A stretch of DNA of 14,787 nucleotides from Candidatus Avimicrobium faecavium (lineage in GTDB: Bacteria; Bacillota; Clostridia; Oscillospirales; Ruminococcaceae): NCBI GenBank assembly GCA_904419105.1, contig CAJFQR010000026.1, positions 1 through 14,787 on the forward strand. The letters are read 5' to 3'. Below the pieces are notes generated by a model. That model saw only the letters and a list, made by a program, of their open reading frames with translations, was not told the origin of the DNA and searched no databases. The position numbers were made by a program, and so were the translations under genes. Of this stretch, positions 7,372 to 13,603 are shown in pieces (position 1 is the stretch's first letter; each line of letters starts with the position of its first letter).

Positions 7372-8247
7372 ATGCAGCATCTTCCGGCGGAGCGCGCCGC
7401 CCTTCCTGAAATAGGGCTGTGCTATGCCGCCCTGGGCAACTCCCGCTCCACTGCCTCTCTGGAATACACCCCGGGCAGCCATCTGCTGCTGTGGATGCCC
7501 TATGGCTCACTGGCACTGGAGCTCACCACCGGGCGGTCGGCCGGCACCGTCTACCTGCTGGCCAACGATCTGCTCCTGCTGCCGCCGGGCAGCCGGATCC
7601 GCATCGTCCACCAGTTTGTCGAATCGCCGCTGCACTGCCTGTGCATCGACCGGGAGGCCTTTCTCACGGCGCCGCCGGCGGCCCGCTTTCCGGACAGCAC
7701 CAACTCCGGGCTCATCCGCAGCCTGCTCAGCCGCCGGCCCCGGCACTTTTACGATCCGGACACGGCAGAGGCAGTGGGCTGGATACGCACCCTCACAGAG
7801 GATCTGAGCCGGGGCTACGGCAGCTGGCAGCCGGCCCTCTGCTGGGCGGACGCCGCACGGCTGCTGCTCTGCTGCGGACAGATGCGCTGCTCCCACTTTC
7901 ATCTCTGCCGCACCGGCGGCCAGGCGGACACGCTGGCCTGGGTGCTGCATTACATCCAGGAAAACTACGCCACCGCCAGCCTGGAGGAAACCGCCCGGAA
8001 CCTGCATTACAATGCCGAGTACCTCTCCCAGATGCTGACCCGCTGCACCGGGCGCAGCTTCACCGATCTGCTCGCCGCCCGCCGGGCGGCGGTGGGCCGG
8101 GAGCTGCTGGCCCGGCAGGAGCTCAGCCTCGGGGAGATTGCCGCGCTGCTGGGCTACCGCAGTTACAGCGGATTTTTCCGCTCCTTCCGCAAGAGCACAG
8201 GCCTCTCCCCGTCGGAATACCGCCGCCGGCTGGGCCTTCACGGATAG
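7372..8247 (+). CDS. AraC-family transcriptional regulator
   Basis: This is a 291-residue DNA-binding regulator. The N-terminal part (about 1-165) is consistent with the cupin-like sensor of AraC proteins, including the typical LLPPGSRIRIVH turn near 69-80. The C-terminal part (about 188-288) is a two-helix-turn-helix AraC domain: SLEETARNLHYNAEYLSQML for the first and LSLGEIAALLGYRSYSGFFR for the second, ending in the family-typical FRKSTGLSPSEYRR. The ATG at 7372 lies 9 bases after AAGGAGG. The gene is divergent from the glutamate-synthase-like gene across a 346-base interval, so that gene is the obvious candidate target; the convergent amidohydrolase is a less direct alternative. The inducer cannot be read from the sequence. 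Confidence 0.9.
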   Translation: MQHLPAERAALPEIGLCYAALGNSRSTASLEYTPGSHLLLWMPYGSLALELTTGRSAGTVYLLANDLLLLPPGSRIRIVHQFVESPLHCLCIDREAFLTAPPAARFPDSTNSGLIRSLLSRRPRHFYDPDTAEAVGWIRTLTEDLSRGYGSWQPALCWADAARLLLCCGQMRCSHFHLCRTGGQADTLAWVLHYIQENYATASLEETARNLHYNAEYLSQMLTRCTGRSFTDLLAARRAAVGRELLARQELSLGEIAALLGYRSYSGFFRSFRKSTGLSPSEYRRRLGLHG

Positions 8248-8265
8248 CCCCCTGACGCCTGACAG

Positions 8266-8295
8266 AAAAAGGACAGCCTTTCGGCTGTCCTTTTT
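8266..8295. terminator. Bidirectional terminator between araC-type gene and amidohydrolase A
   Basis: Perfect 13-base arms (five A, then GGACAGCC; mirrored and ending in five T) surround the loop TTTC at 8279-8282. The A run becomes the T run on the other strand, so the hairpin can stop transcription of the plus-strand regulator and of the minus-strand amidohydrolase. Confidence 0.92.
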
Positions 8296-8324
8296 GATCT
8301 GTGTGGGTTTCCGGTGGTTTTCAC

Positions 8325-9629
8325 TTACTTAAAAGCGACCTCGCCCTTGTAGTACTTGTCGATCTCCTCATCGCTCTTGCCGGAGATAGCCAGCAGTTCG
8401 CGGACGGTACCCTTCCACTTGCGGGCGGAGGTGTCAATATCGCTGTCCAGGAAGGCCAGCGCATAGCTGACAGCACCGGTTACGCCAAGGGTAAACACAT
8501 CTTCATCGAGGTCGAAGAACTCGTTGTGATGCAGAGCGCCAGTGCCCTTCTCCGGGTTGTTGATACCCACCAGCGCAAAGACGCCGGGGATCAGCTGCTG
8601 CAGCGAGGAGAAGCTCTCGGAGGCCATCCAGGGCTCTACCTGGACAATCTCACCGTGGTCGCCCACCTGCTCGGACACCGCCTTGCGGGCCAGCTCAGCG
8701 CACTCGGGGTCGTTGTAGACCGGGAAGCTGGGCTTGGAGATGGAGTAGGTCACCGTGCAGCCATAGGCCTTGGCGATGCCTTCGATCATTTCCTTCATGT
8801 ACTCGTAGAAGGGCAGGCCCACCTCTTCCCGGTTGAAGAGCCGGACAGTGCCGCCGAAGGTCAGGTCGTTGGGGATGACGTTGCCCACAGCGCCGGCCTT
8901 CAGAATGCCCACCGAAAGGGTCAGCGGGTCAAACGGGGTGACCTTGGTCAGACGGGCCGCCTCAAGGGCATTGTACATAGCCACGAAGCAGTCAATCGGG
9001 CTGTTGGCCTGGTCGGGACGGGAGCCGTGGCCGCCCTTGCCGTGGATGGTCACGTTGAAGCCCATGGCGGTGGACATGGTGTTGCCGGTATTCAGCGCCA
9101 CCTTGCCGCTCTCCAGCCCGGCGTACAGATGGGTGCCGTATACGGTATCCGCGGTGATGCCGTGCTGGTCCATATAGGCGAACATATAGGAAGAACCGGG
9201 CCCGATCTCCTCCGACCGCTCGAAGAAGAGGATCACCTTGCCGTGGATCTCCTCCTTGTGCTCGGAGAGAATCTTGGCGGCGCCCAGCAGCATGGCCATG
9301 TGGCCGTCATGGCCGCAGGCGTGCATTACGCCGGGGTTCTGGCTGCAGCATACCCGCTTCTGGGCCAGGTTGTTCTCCTGCTCCTGAACCGGCAGCGCGT
9401 CGCAGTCGGCACGCAGCAGCACCGTCTTGCCTGGCTTTGCGCCCTCAATATAGCCAATGATGCCGCCATGGGGGACGACTTCATAGGAGATGCCCATCTT
9501 GTCCAGCTCTTCACACAGCCGCTCGATGGTCTTATCCTCGTGGTTGGAGAGCTCCGGATGCTCGTGGAAATACCGCCGCATCTCGATCACATAGGGCTCT
9601 ACCGCTTTTGCAAGCTCATACACTTTCAT
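8325..9629 (-). CDS. M20-family amidohydrolase A
   Basis: This is a two-metal zinc-type amidohydrolase of the M20D group, which removes acyl or aminoacyl groups from N-acylated amino acids and related amides (hippurate, N-acetyl amino acid or aminobenzoyl-glutamate type). It has 434 residues, slightly longer than typical members. Expected ligands are C105 and H107 in HACGHDGH (103-110), the general-base pair E140-E141, H167 in YGTHLY, and H367/H368 in HHNE. The dimerisation domain carries HGKGGHGSRP (196-205). The ATG at 9629 is 9 bases after AGGAGG; a reading starting 20 codons earlier lacks such a site. No signal peptide is seen, so it is cytoplasmic. A close paralogue of equal length lies 2 kb away. 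The substrate cannot be told from sequence. Confidence 0.92.
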   Translation of the reverse strand: MKVYELAKAVEPYVIEMRRYFHEHPELSNHEDKTIERLCEELDKMGISYEVVPHGGIIGYIEGAKPGKTVLLRADCDALPVQEQENNLAQKRVCCSQNPGVMHACGHDGHMAMLLGAAKILSEHKEEIHGKVILFFERSEEIGPGSSYMFAYMDQHGITADTVYGTHLYAGLESGKVALNTGNTMSTAMGFNVTIHGKGGHGSRPDQANSPIDCFVAMYNALEAARLTKVTPFDPLTLSVGILKAGAVGNVIPNDLTFGGTVRLFNREEVGLPFYEYMKEMIEGIAKAYGCTVTYSISKPSFPVYNDPECAELARKAVSEQVGDHGEIVQVEPWMASESFSSLQQLIPGVFALVGINNPEKGTGALHHNEFFDLDEDVFTLGVTGAVSYALAFLDSDIDTSARKWKGTVRELLAISGKSDEEIDKYYKGEVAFK

Positions 9630-9668
9630 GGCAATTCGCCTCCTGGATCTCTGCCCGCGGCAGGGACA

Positions 9669-9734
9669 GGTTCCCTCCCGCTCAGGCAAAATCTAACATT
9701 CTGCAAAGGCCCTCGGGCCATCAGCCCGGGAACC
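9669..9734 (-). promoter_or_regulatory. Folded 5' leader of amidohydrolase A
   Basis: On the minus strand the leader starts with GGTTCCC (9728-9734) and 53 bases later has the exact complement GGGAACC (9669-9675), closing a 66-base element. Inside is a hairpin CGGGC-tgatg-GCCCG (9714-9728), which shares one base with the outer stem. A further CTGCC-GCG-GGCAG hairpin follows before the ribosome binding site. This looks like a multi-stem structured leader. I do not recognise it as a known riboswitch. Confidence 0.5.
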
Positions 9735-9744
9735 TATTATAATC

Positions 9745-9773
9745 ATTTTACACTTTCACCGAGAAAATTGCAA
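9745..9773 (-). promoter_or_regulatory. Promoter of amidohydrolase A
   Basis: On the minus strand TTGCAA (9768-9773) and TAAAAT (9745-9750) are exactly 17 bases apart. A second TATAAT lies at 9736-9741 but has no good -35 at its spacing. Transcription from either starts just at the folded leader. Confidence 0.7.
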
Positions 9774-9830
9774 GACGGAAAAGACAATTTGTATCTTCTG
9801 TACCAAAACGACGGTGATTTTTTTCGCAGA

Positions 9831-10301
9831 TTACACGGAAAAAGTTGAGCCCTCTCTTTCTCTCTCTTCCTGTGCGGAAAACCACTCCCGGGCAAACCGC
9901 ACAAAGCGCCGCACCGCCGGCGGTGCCTCCTGCAGATCCCGCACCGCCAGCGCCAGTTCGTGGTACACCGGCGGCTCGATGGGCACCCGCACCACCTGCC
10001 CGGGGTAGGTCGGCTCCGGAGAGTGAGGCAGGATGCTCACCCCCAGCCCCCTTGCCACCAGGAAGGTGGCGTTGTCCTCGTTGTTGACATAGCACACCGG
10101 CAGTGCCGGGTCGGGCTCAACCCAGCGCAGCCGCAGGTCCCGGCGCTCCCGCTCTCCCCAGAGCAGAATCAGCGGGGAACGGCTCAGCTCCTCCACCGTC
10201 ACCCCGGTCCGGCCGCAGAGCGGGTGCCCTGCCGGCAGGATGGCGTCGTACCGGTCCCGCCGCAGCAGAAAGGAGAGGATCTGACCCGATGCAGCGATTT
10301 C
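9831..10301 (-). pseudogene. LysR-family regulator, C-terminal half only
   Basis: The frame is open from a stop at 10302-10304 to the stop at 9831, about 157 codons. It encodes the second half of a LysR substrate-binding domain: LLRRDRYDAILPAGHPL, then VEELSRSPLILL, NNEDNATFLVARGLGVSILP and a closing RRFVRFAREWF. Complete LysR proteins have about 300 residues; here the winged helix-turn-helix and the first part of the sensor domain are missing. Family similarity seems to stop near 10272-10280, right at the ribosome binding site of the divergent MFS gene. A GTG at 10202 could start a short protein, but it would not bind DNA. I read it as a deletion remnant of a regulator that was once divergent from the transporter. 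An expressed effector-binding fragment cannot be excluded. Confidence 0.78.
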
Positions 10302-11536
10302 TCACACGCCACCGGTGGGTGGTGCTTGCCTGTTCCATCACCGTCCAGTGCCTGACCAACTTTGTTGCGGTCTGGGCGGTGTACCAGCCCTATGTGGCCG
10401 CCGAATACGGCTATACCTCCGACACCGCCACACTGGTGATGTCCACCTGCAACCTGTTCTTCGGGGTGCTGTCCATCGCCGGCGGACGGGTCCAGGACCG
10501 GGTGAGCCCCCGGTTCGCGGCGGTGGTCGGGGTGCTCGGCGTGACGCTGAACTTTTTCATCGCCTGGTGGATCCCCGGCGGCGAGCCGCTGTTCATGTAC
10601 GCCGGGTTCTGTCTGTTCTTCGGCGGCGGCTGCGGCTTCCTCAATCAGGCTACCACCGCCACCCTGCTCAAATACTACCCCGACCGCAAGGGATTTGCCA
10701 CCGGGTTTTCCAGCGCGGCGTCGGCGGTGTATATCATTGTCCTCACCTACCTGAGCGAGGCAATGATCGGCCGGCTCGGGGTGCGGCTGTCGCTGCTGGC
10801 GATGGGCGGGGTCACGCTGGTGGTCGGCCTCGGCTGCGCGCTGCTGTTGGCGGCCCCGCCGGAACCCTACATCGCCGAAAAGAGCGCCCTTGCCCCGGTC
10901 CCGGCCCACACCGGCGCCGGCGGCAGCGTGGACTTTACCCCGGCACAGGTGCTGCGCACCCCACAGTACTACCTGCTCATCGGCTCGGTGATCCTGGCGC
11001 TGCCGGCTTTCCAGCTCATCAACCCCCAGCTGGTGAGCCTCTGTATGGCCCGCGGCCTGGACAAGGAGCTGGCCCTCTCGGCCACCGCCATCGCCTCGGC
11101 AGCCACGGCGGTCGGGCGGTTCACGGTGCCCACCCTCTCCGACCGGTTCGGCCGCAGGCGGACAATGGCCGCCATGTGGGCCGCCACCGCCCTCTGCCTG
11201 GCGGCCTTTATGACGGTGAGCGGCCCGGCGATGGTGGGCAGCTGGGCGGCGCTCTCGCTGGTGTACAGCGGCGGCTATGTCATGCTCGGCGCCTTCACCA
11301 ACGACCTCTTTGGCTTCCGCAACTCGGGGAGCAACATCGGCCTCACCAATCTGTCCAACACCATCGGCTCGCTGCTGGGACCGGTGCTGCTCACCGCCCT
11401 CACTCCGGCTTTCGGCGGCAATACCGTCTACTACATCGGCATCGGCGGCACCCTGCTGGCAACCGGCTGCGTACTGCTGATCCGCACCGATATGGCCAGG
11501 GAAAAGGCCCGGCTGGAAGCCCGCGCCGCCTGCTGA
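10289..11536 (+). CDS. MFS transporter, oxalate/formate-antiporter type
   Basis: This 415-residue protein has about 12 hydrophobic segments and belongs to the major facilitator superfamily, closest in feel to the OFA (oxalate/formate antiporter) group of anion transporters. Group-like features are the N-terminal QPYVAAEYGYT, the loop GGRVQDRVSPR, GGGCGFLNQATTATLLKYYP followed by DRKGFATG, and DRFGRRRTM in the middle loop of the second half. It probably carries a small carboxylate or amino-acid derivative, perhaps a substrate or product of the flanking amidohydrolases (inference). The start is ATG at 10289, with AGGAGAGG ending 10 bases upstream. In-frame sequence before it is antisense to the lysR remnant. 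I found no convincing promoter upstream, consistent with loss of the original regulatory region. Confidence 0.88.
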   Translation: MQRFLTRHRWVVLACSITVQCLTNFVAVWAVYQPYVAAEYGYTSDTATLVMSTCNLFFGVLSIAGGRVQDRVSPRFAAVVGVLGVTLNFFIAWWIPGGEPLFMYAGFCLFFGGGCGFLNQATTATLLKYYPDRKGFATGFSSAASAVYIIVLTYLSEAMIGRLGVRLSLLAMGGVTLVVGLGCALLLAAPPEPYIAEKSALAPVPAHTGAGGSVDFTPAQVLRTPQYYLLIGSVILALPAFQLINPQLVSLCMARGLDKELALSATAIASAATAVGRFTVPTLSDRFGRRRTMAAMWAATALCLAAFMTVSGPAMVGSWAALSLVYSGGYVMLGAFTNDLFGFRNSGSNIGLTNLSNTIGSLLGPVLLTALTPAFGGNTVYYIGIGGTLLATGCVLLIRTDMAREKARLEARAAC

Positions 11537-11553
11537 TCCTCCAAAAAACGCAC

Positions 11554-11583
11554 AAAAAAGGACCGGTCTCCCGGTCCTTTTTT
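11554..11583. terminator. Bidirectional terminator between MFS gene and amidohydrolase B
   Basis: Perfect 13-base arms (six A then GGACCGG; mirrored, ending in six T) surround the loop TCTC at 11567-11570. It sits between convergent genes and can serve both strands. Confidence 0.92.
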
Positions 11584-11598
11584 CAGCTTTGCAGGGAC

Positions 11599-12903
11599 TT
11601 ACTTGCCGGCGGCGATGTTGTAGATCTCCTCGATCTTCTCGTCGGAGTAGCCCATATCCTGGAACATCTCCTTCATCGAGCCCTTCCATTTGCGGGAGGA
11701 GGTGTCGATATCGCTCTCGAGGAAGTTCAGCGCATAGCTGACCGCGCCGGTGACCGCCAGCGGGAAGACATCCTCATCGAGGTCGAAGCACTCGTTGTGA
11801 TGGGCGGCGCCGGTGCCCTTCTCGGGGTTGCTGACGCCTACCAGCGCAAAGACGCCGGGGAAGAGCTTCTGCAGCCGGCTGAAGCTCTCGGAGGCCATCC
11901 AGGGTTCCACCTCGCAGACGGCGTCCGCCAGCTCGGCGCCGACCACCTTCTGGGCGAACCGGGCGCACTCAGGGTCGTTGTAGACCGGATAAGCCGGATC
12001 CGAAAGCTGATTGAAGGTGACAGTGCAGTCGTAGGCAGCGGCGATCTTCTCGCAGGTCTCCTTGAGGAAGTCACGGAAGGGGATACCCACCTCGTCCCGG
12101 TCAAAGAGACGCACTGACCCGGCGAAGAACAGGTCGTTGGGGATGACATTGCCCACGGCGCCGGCCTGGAGCTGCCCCACCGAGAAGGTCAGCGGCTTGA
12201 ACGGAGTGACCTTGGTCAGACGGCCGGCCTGCAGCGCGTTGTAGATGGCCACGAAGCAGTCGATCGGGCTGTTGGCCTGGTCGGGACGGGAGCCGTGACC
12301 GCCCTTGCCGTGGATGGTGATCTTGAAGCCCATGGCGGTGGACATGGTGTTGCCCACATTCAGCGCCACTTTGCCGCTCTCCAACATGGCGAACAGATGG
12401 GTGCCGTAGCAGGTGTCAGCGGTGATGCCGTGCTGATCCAGGTAGGCCAGCATCTGAGGCATACCGCCGCCGTTTTCCTCCGCACGCTCGAAGAAGAGTA
12501 CGATCCGGCCGGCGATCTCGTCCTTGTGCTCCGAGAGGATCTTGGCGGCGCCGAGCAGGATGGAGATATGCCCATCGTGACCGCAGGCGTGCATCACACC
12601 GGGGTTCTGGCTGACACATACCCGGTCGCAGGACAGGTTCTTCGGGTTCTCCATTACCGGCAGCGCATCCACATCGGCACGCAGCAGCACCGTCTTGCCC
12701 TTGCCGGGCTTGGTGCCCTCGATATACCCGATCAGGCCGCCATGGGGCACCTCCTCATAGGGAATGCCCATCTTGGTCAGCTCTTCGCCGATGCGCTCGA
12801 TGGTCTTGTCCTCAAAGTTGGACAGCTCGGGATGCTCATGGAAGTAGCGGCGCATCTCCACCACATAGGGCTGGATGGCCTTTGCCAGTTCATAGACTTT
12901 CAT
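11599..12903 (-). CDS. M20-family amidohydrolase B, paralogue of A
   Basis: This second M20D-type amidohydrolase also has 434 residues and is roughly 70% identical to amidohydrolase A by eye, much higher near the N-terminus. The metal site is intact: C107 and H109 in HACGHDGH, E142-E143, H169 in YGTHL and a late HHNE. The main differences from A are around the catalytic glutamates (AEENGGGMP against SEEIGPGSS), a two-residue insertion (GKGK) near 70 and a compensating two-residue loss near 325. These may change substrate preference. The start is ATG at 12903, 10 bases after AGGAGG; the ATG three codons earlier is only one base from that site and is rejected. It has its own promoter and terminator. 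Duplication and divergence of A and B is the likely history. Confidence 0.92.
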   Translation of the reverse strand: MKVYELAKAIQPYVVEMRRYFHEHPELSNFEDKTIERIGEELTKMGIPYEEVPHGGLIGYIEGTKPGKGKTVLLRADVDALPVMENPKNLSCDRVCVSQNPGVMHACGHDGHISILLGAAKILSEHKDEIAGRIVLFFERAEENGGGMPQMLAYLDQHGITADTCYGTHLFAMLESGKVALNVGNTMSTAMGFKITIHGKGGHGSRPDQANSPIDCFVAIYNALQAGRLTKVTPFKPLTFSVGQLQAGAVGNVIPNDLFFAGSVRLFDRDEVGIPFRDFLKETCEKIAAAYDCTVTFNQLSDPAYPVYNDPECARFAQKVVGAELADAVCEVEPWMASESFSRLQKLFPGVFALVGVSNPEKGTGAAHHNECFDLDEDVFPLAVTGAVSYALNFLESDIDTSSRKWKGSMKEMFQDMGYSDEKIEEIYNIAAGK

Positions 12904-12989
12904 GCTCTTCATTCCTCCTGTATGGATATCGGAAAAAAGTCCTCCGAGGCTGTTCCGCGAAAGGCTGTCTTTTCTCCTTAATTTGTTTT

Positions 12990-13018
12990 ATTTTATCACA
13001 GAGCGTCCAAAATTTCAA
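12990..13018 (-). promoter_or_regulatory. Promoter of amidohydrolase B
   Basis: On the minus strand TTGAAA (13013-13018) and TAAAAT (12990-12995) are exactly 17 bases apart, with a start expected near 12983 and a leader of about 80 bases. Its -10 box and spacing are the same as in the amidohydrolase A promoter. Confidence 0.78.
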
Positions 13019-13144
13019 TGGACATTTGCCGGAAACTGGGCTATTTTATCAAATTCGGCTCTGCTTCCGGCGGCTGGCGGTGTCCTTCTCCCCGAGCGGA
13101 ATTTTACCTGAAAATTCCGGATCCACCGCCGTTTTTTGGTGATC
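13019..13144. other. Rest of the divergent intergenic region
   Basis: This stretch lies between the amidohydrolase B promoter and the promoter region of the Hsp20-like gene. The complete gap from 12904 to 13224 is 321 bases. I see no gene, RNA or clear repeat in this part. Confidence 0.4.
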
Positions 13145-13180
13145 TTGTCACTTGACAAACAGGCTTTTCTGTATTAAATT
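13145..13180 (+). promoter_or_regulatory. Promoter with overlapping palindrome, Hsp20-like gene
   Basis: A perfect -35 box TTGACA (13152-13157) is followed after 17 bases by TAAATT (13175-13180). A palindrome TTGTCA-CT-TGACAA (13145-13158) covers the -35 box, so a dimeric repressor could block the promoter there. It is not CIRCE or a CtsR repeat, the usual heat-shock operators of Firmicutes. Confidence 0.65.
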
Positions 13181-13184
13181 AAAG

Positions 13185-13199
13185 CTGTGGGTTCCACAG
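13185..13199 (+). repeat. Small palindrome at the predicted transcription start
   Basis: CTGTGG-GTT-CCACAG is a perfect 6-base inverted repeat immediately after the -10 box. As RNA it would cap the 5' end with a short hairpin; as DNA it could be an operator. It lies just upstream of the AGGAGAGG ribosome binding site. Confidence 0.55.
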
Positions 13200-13224
13200 A
13201 TATTATTAGGAGAGGTGTTTCAAT

Positions 13225-13554
13225 ATGTTTAAGGTTTTTGAAGAGATCATGGAAAACTTTGATGAGTTCTCCAACCTGAAGCTCAACCAGCCTGGGTATG
13301 CGCCGTGGATCAAGAACGGCAATACCTACGCCACCGTGGTCAAGACCATCGGCATCAATCCTGAGGATATGCATGTTGCTCTCGAGAACAACGTCATCCG
13401 TGTCGAGGGTTCCACCAAGTTCAACGGTATGACCTACTCGGTCGACTTTGATATCCCGCTGTCCGATACCTTCCTGGCCAAGGTATGCGAGGTCAAGAGC
13501 GAGACCGCCAACGGTCTGACCTACATCACCGTAGATCTGAAGGATAAGAACTAA
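13225..13554 (+). CDS. Hsp20/alpha-crystallin-like small protein
   Basis: This 109-residue protein fits a small heat-shock (alpha-crystallin) domain: a strand YATVVKTIGI, then NPEDMHVALENNVIRVEGS (about 45-63), and a closing VKSETANGLTYITVDL, which corresponds to the A-x-x-NGVL-x-I-x-L signature. It is shorter than usual members (about 140-150), with a short acidic N-terminus and no C-terminal I-x-I tail, so it may form only small oligomers. Small heat-shock proteins hold unfolding proteins in solution without ATP. The ATG follows AGGAGAGG by 9 bases. Codon use is less GC-biased than in its neighbours and suggests strong expression. It is monocistronic. An Hsp20-fold protein with another function is the alternative. 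Confidence 0.75.
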   Translation: MFKVFEEIMENFDEFSNLKLNQPGYAPWIKNGNTYATVVKTIGINPEDMHVALENNVIRVEGSTKFNGMTYSVDFDIPLSDTFLAKVCEVKSETANGLTYITVDLKDKN

Positions 13555-13564
13555 GCACAGCTTG

Positions 13565-13595
13565 AAAAAGCCGGGGAATGCTCCCCGGCTTTTTT
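13565..13595. terminator. Bidirectional terminator between Hsp20-like and SLC13 genes
   Basis: Arms AAAAAGCCGGGGA (13565-13577) and its mirror (13582-13594) surround the loop ATGC, with one extra T beyond. It lies 10 bases after the Hsp20-like stop and 8 bases after the convergent transporter stop on the other strand. Confidence 0.93.
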
Positions 13596-13603
13596 GTTTT
13601 TCG

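Noticed and set aside
8301..9848. Plus-strand open frame of 515 codons opposite amidohydrolase A
   Set aside because: It is antisense to a clear M20 enzyme, has repetitive H/G/A/L-rich composition typical of reverse-frame reading in GC-rich genes, and resembles no family.
10084..10112. Perfect TTGACA on the plus strand upstream of the MFS gene
   Set aside because: No -10 box at 16-18 bases; the match falls in codons of the lysR remnant.
10103..10288. 62-codon in-frame extension upstream of the MFS start
   Set aside because: It is antisense to the lysR remnant and hydrophilic, while the ATG at 10289 has a ribosome binding site and matches the family N-terminus.
10199..12117. Long frames overlapping the MFS gene and amidohydrolase B (minus 10199-11689 and plus 10315-12117)
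   Set aside because: Both are low-complexity shadows of real coding frames. The plus one also crosses a strong terminator.
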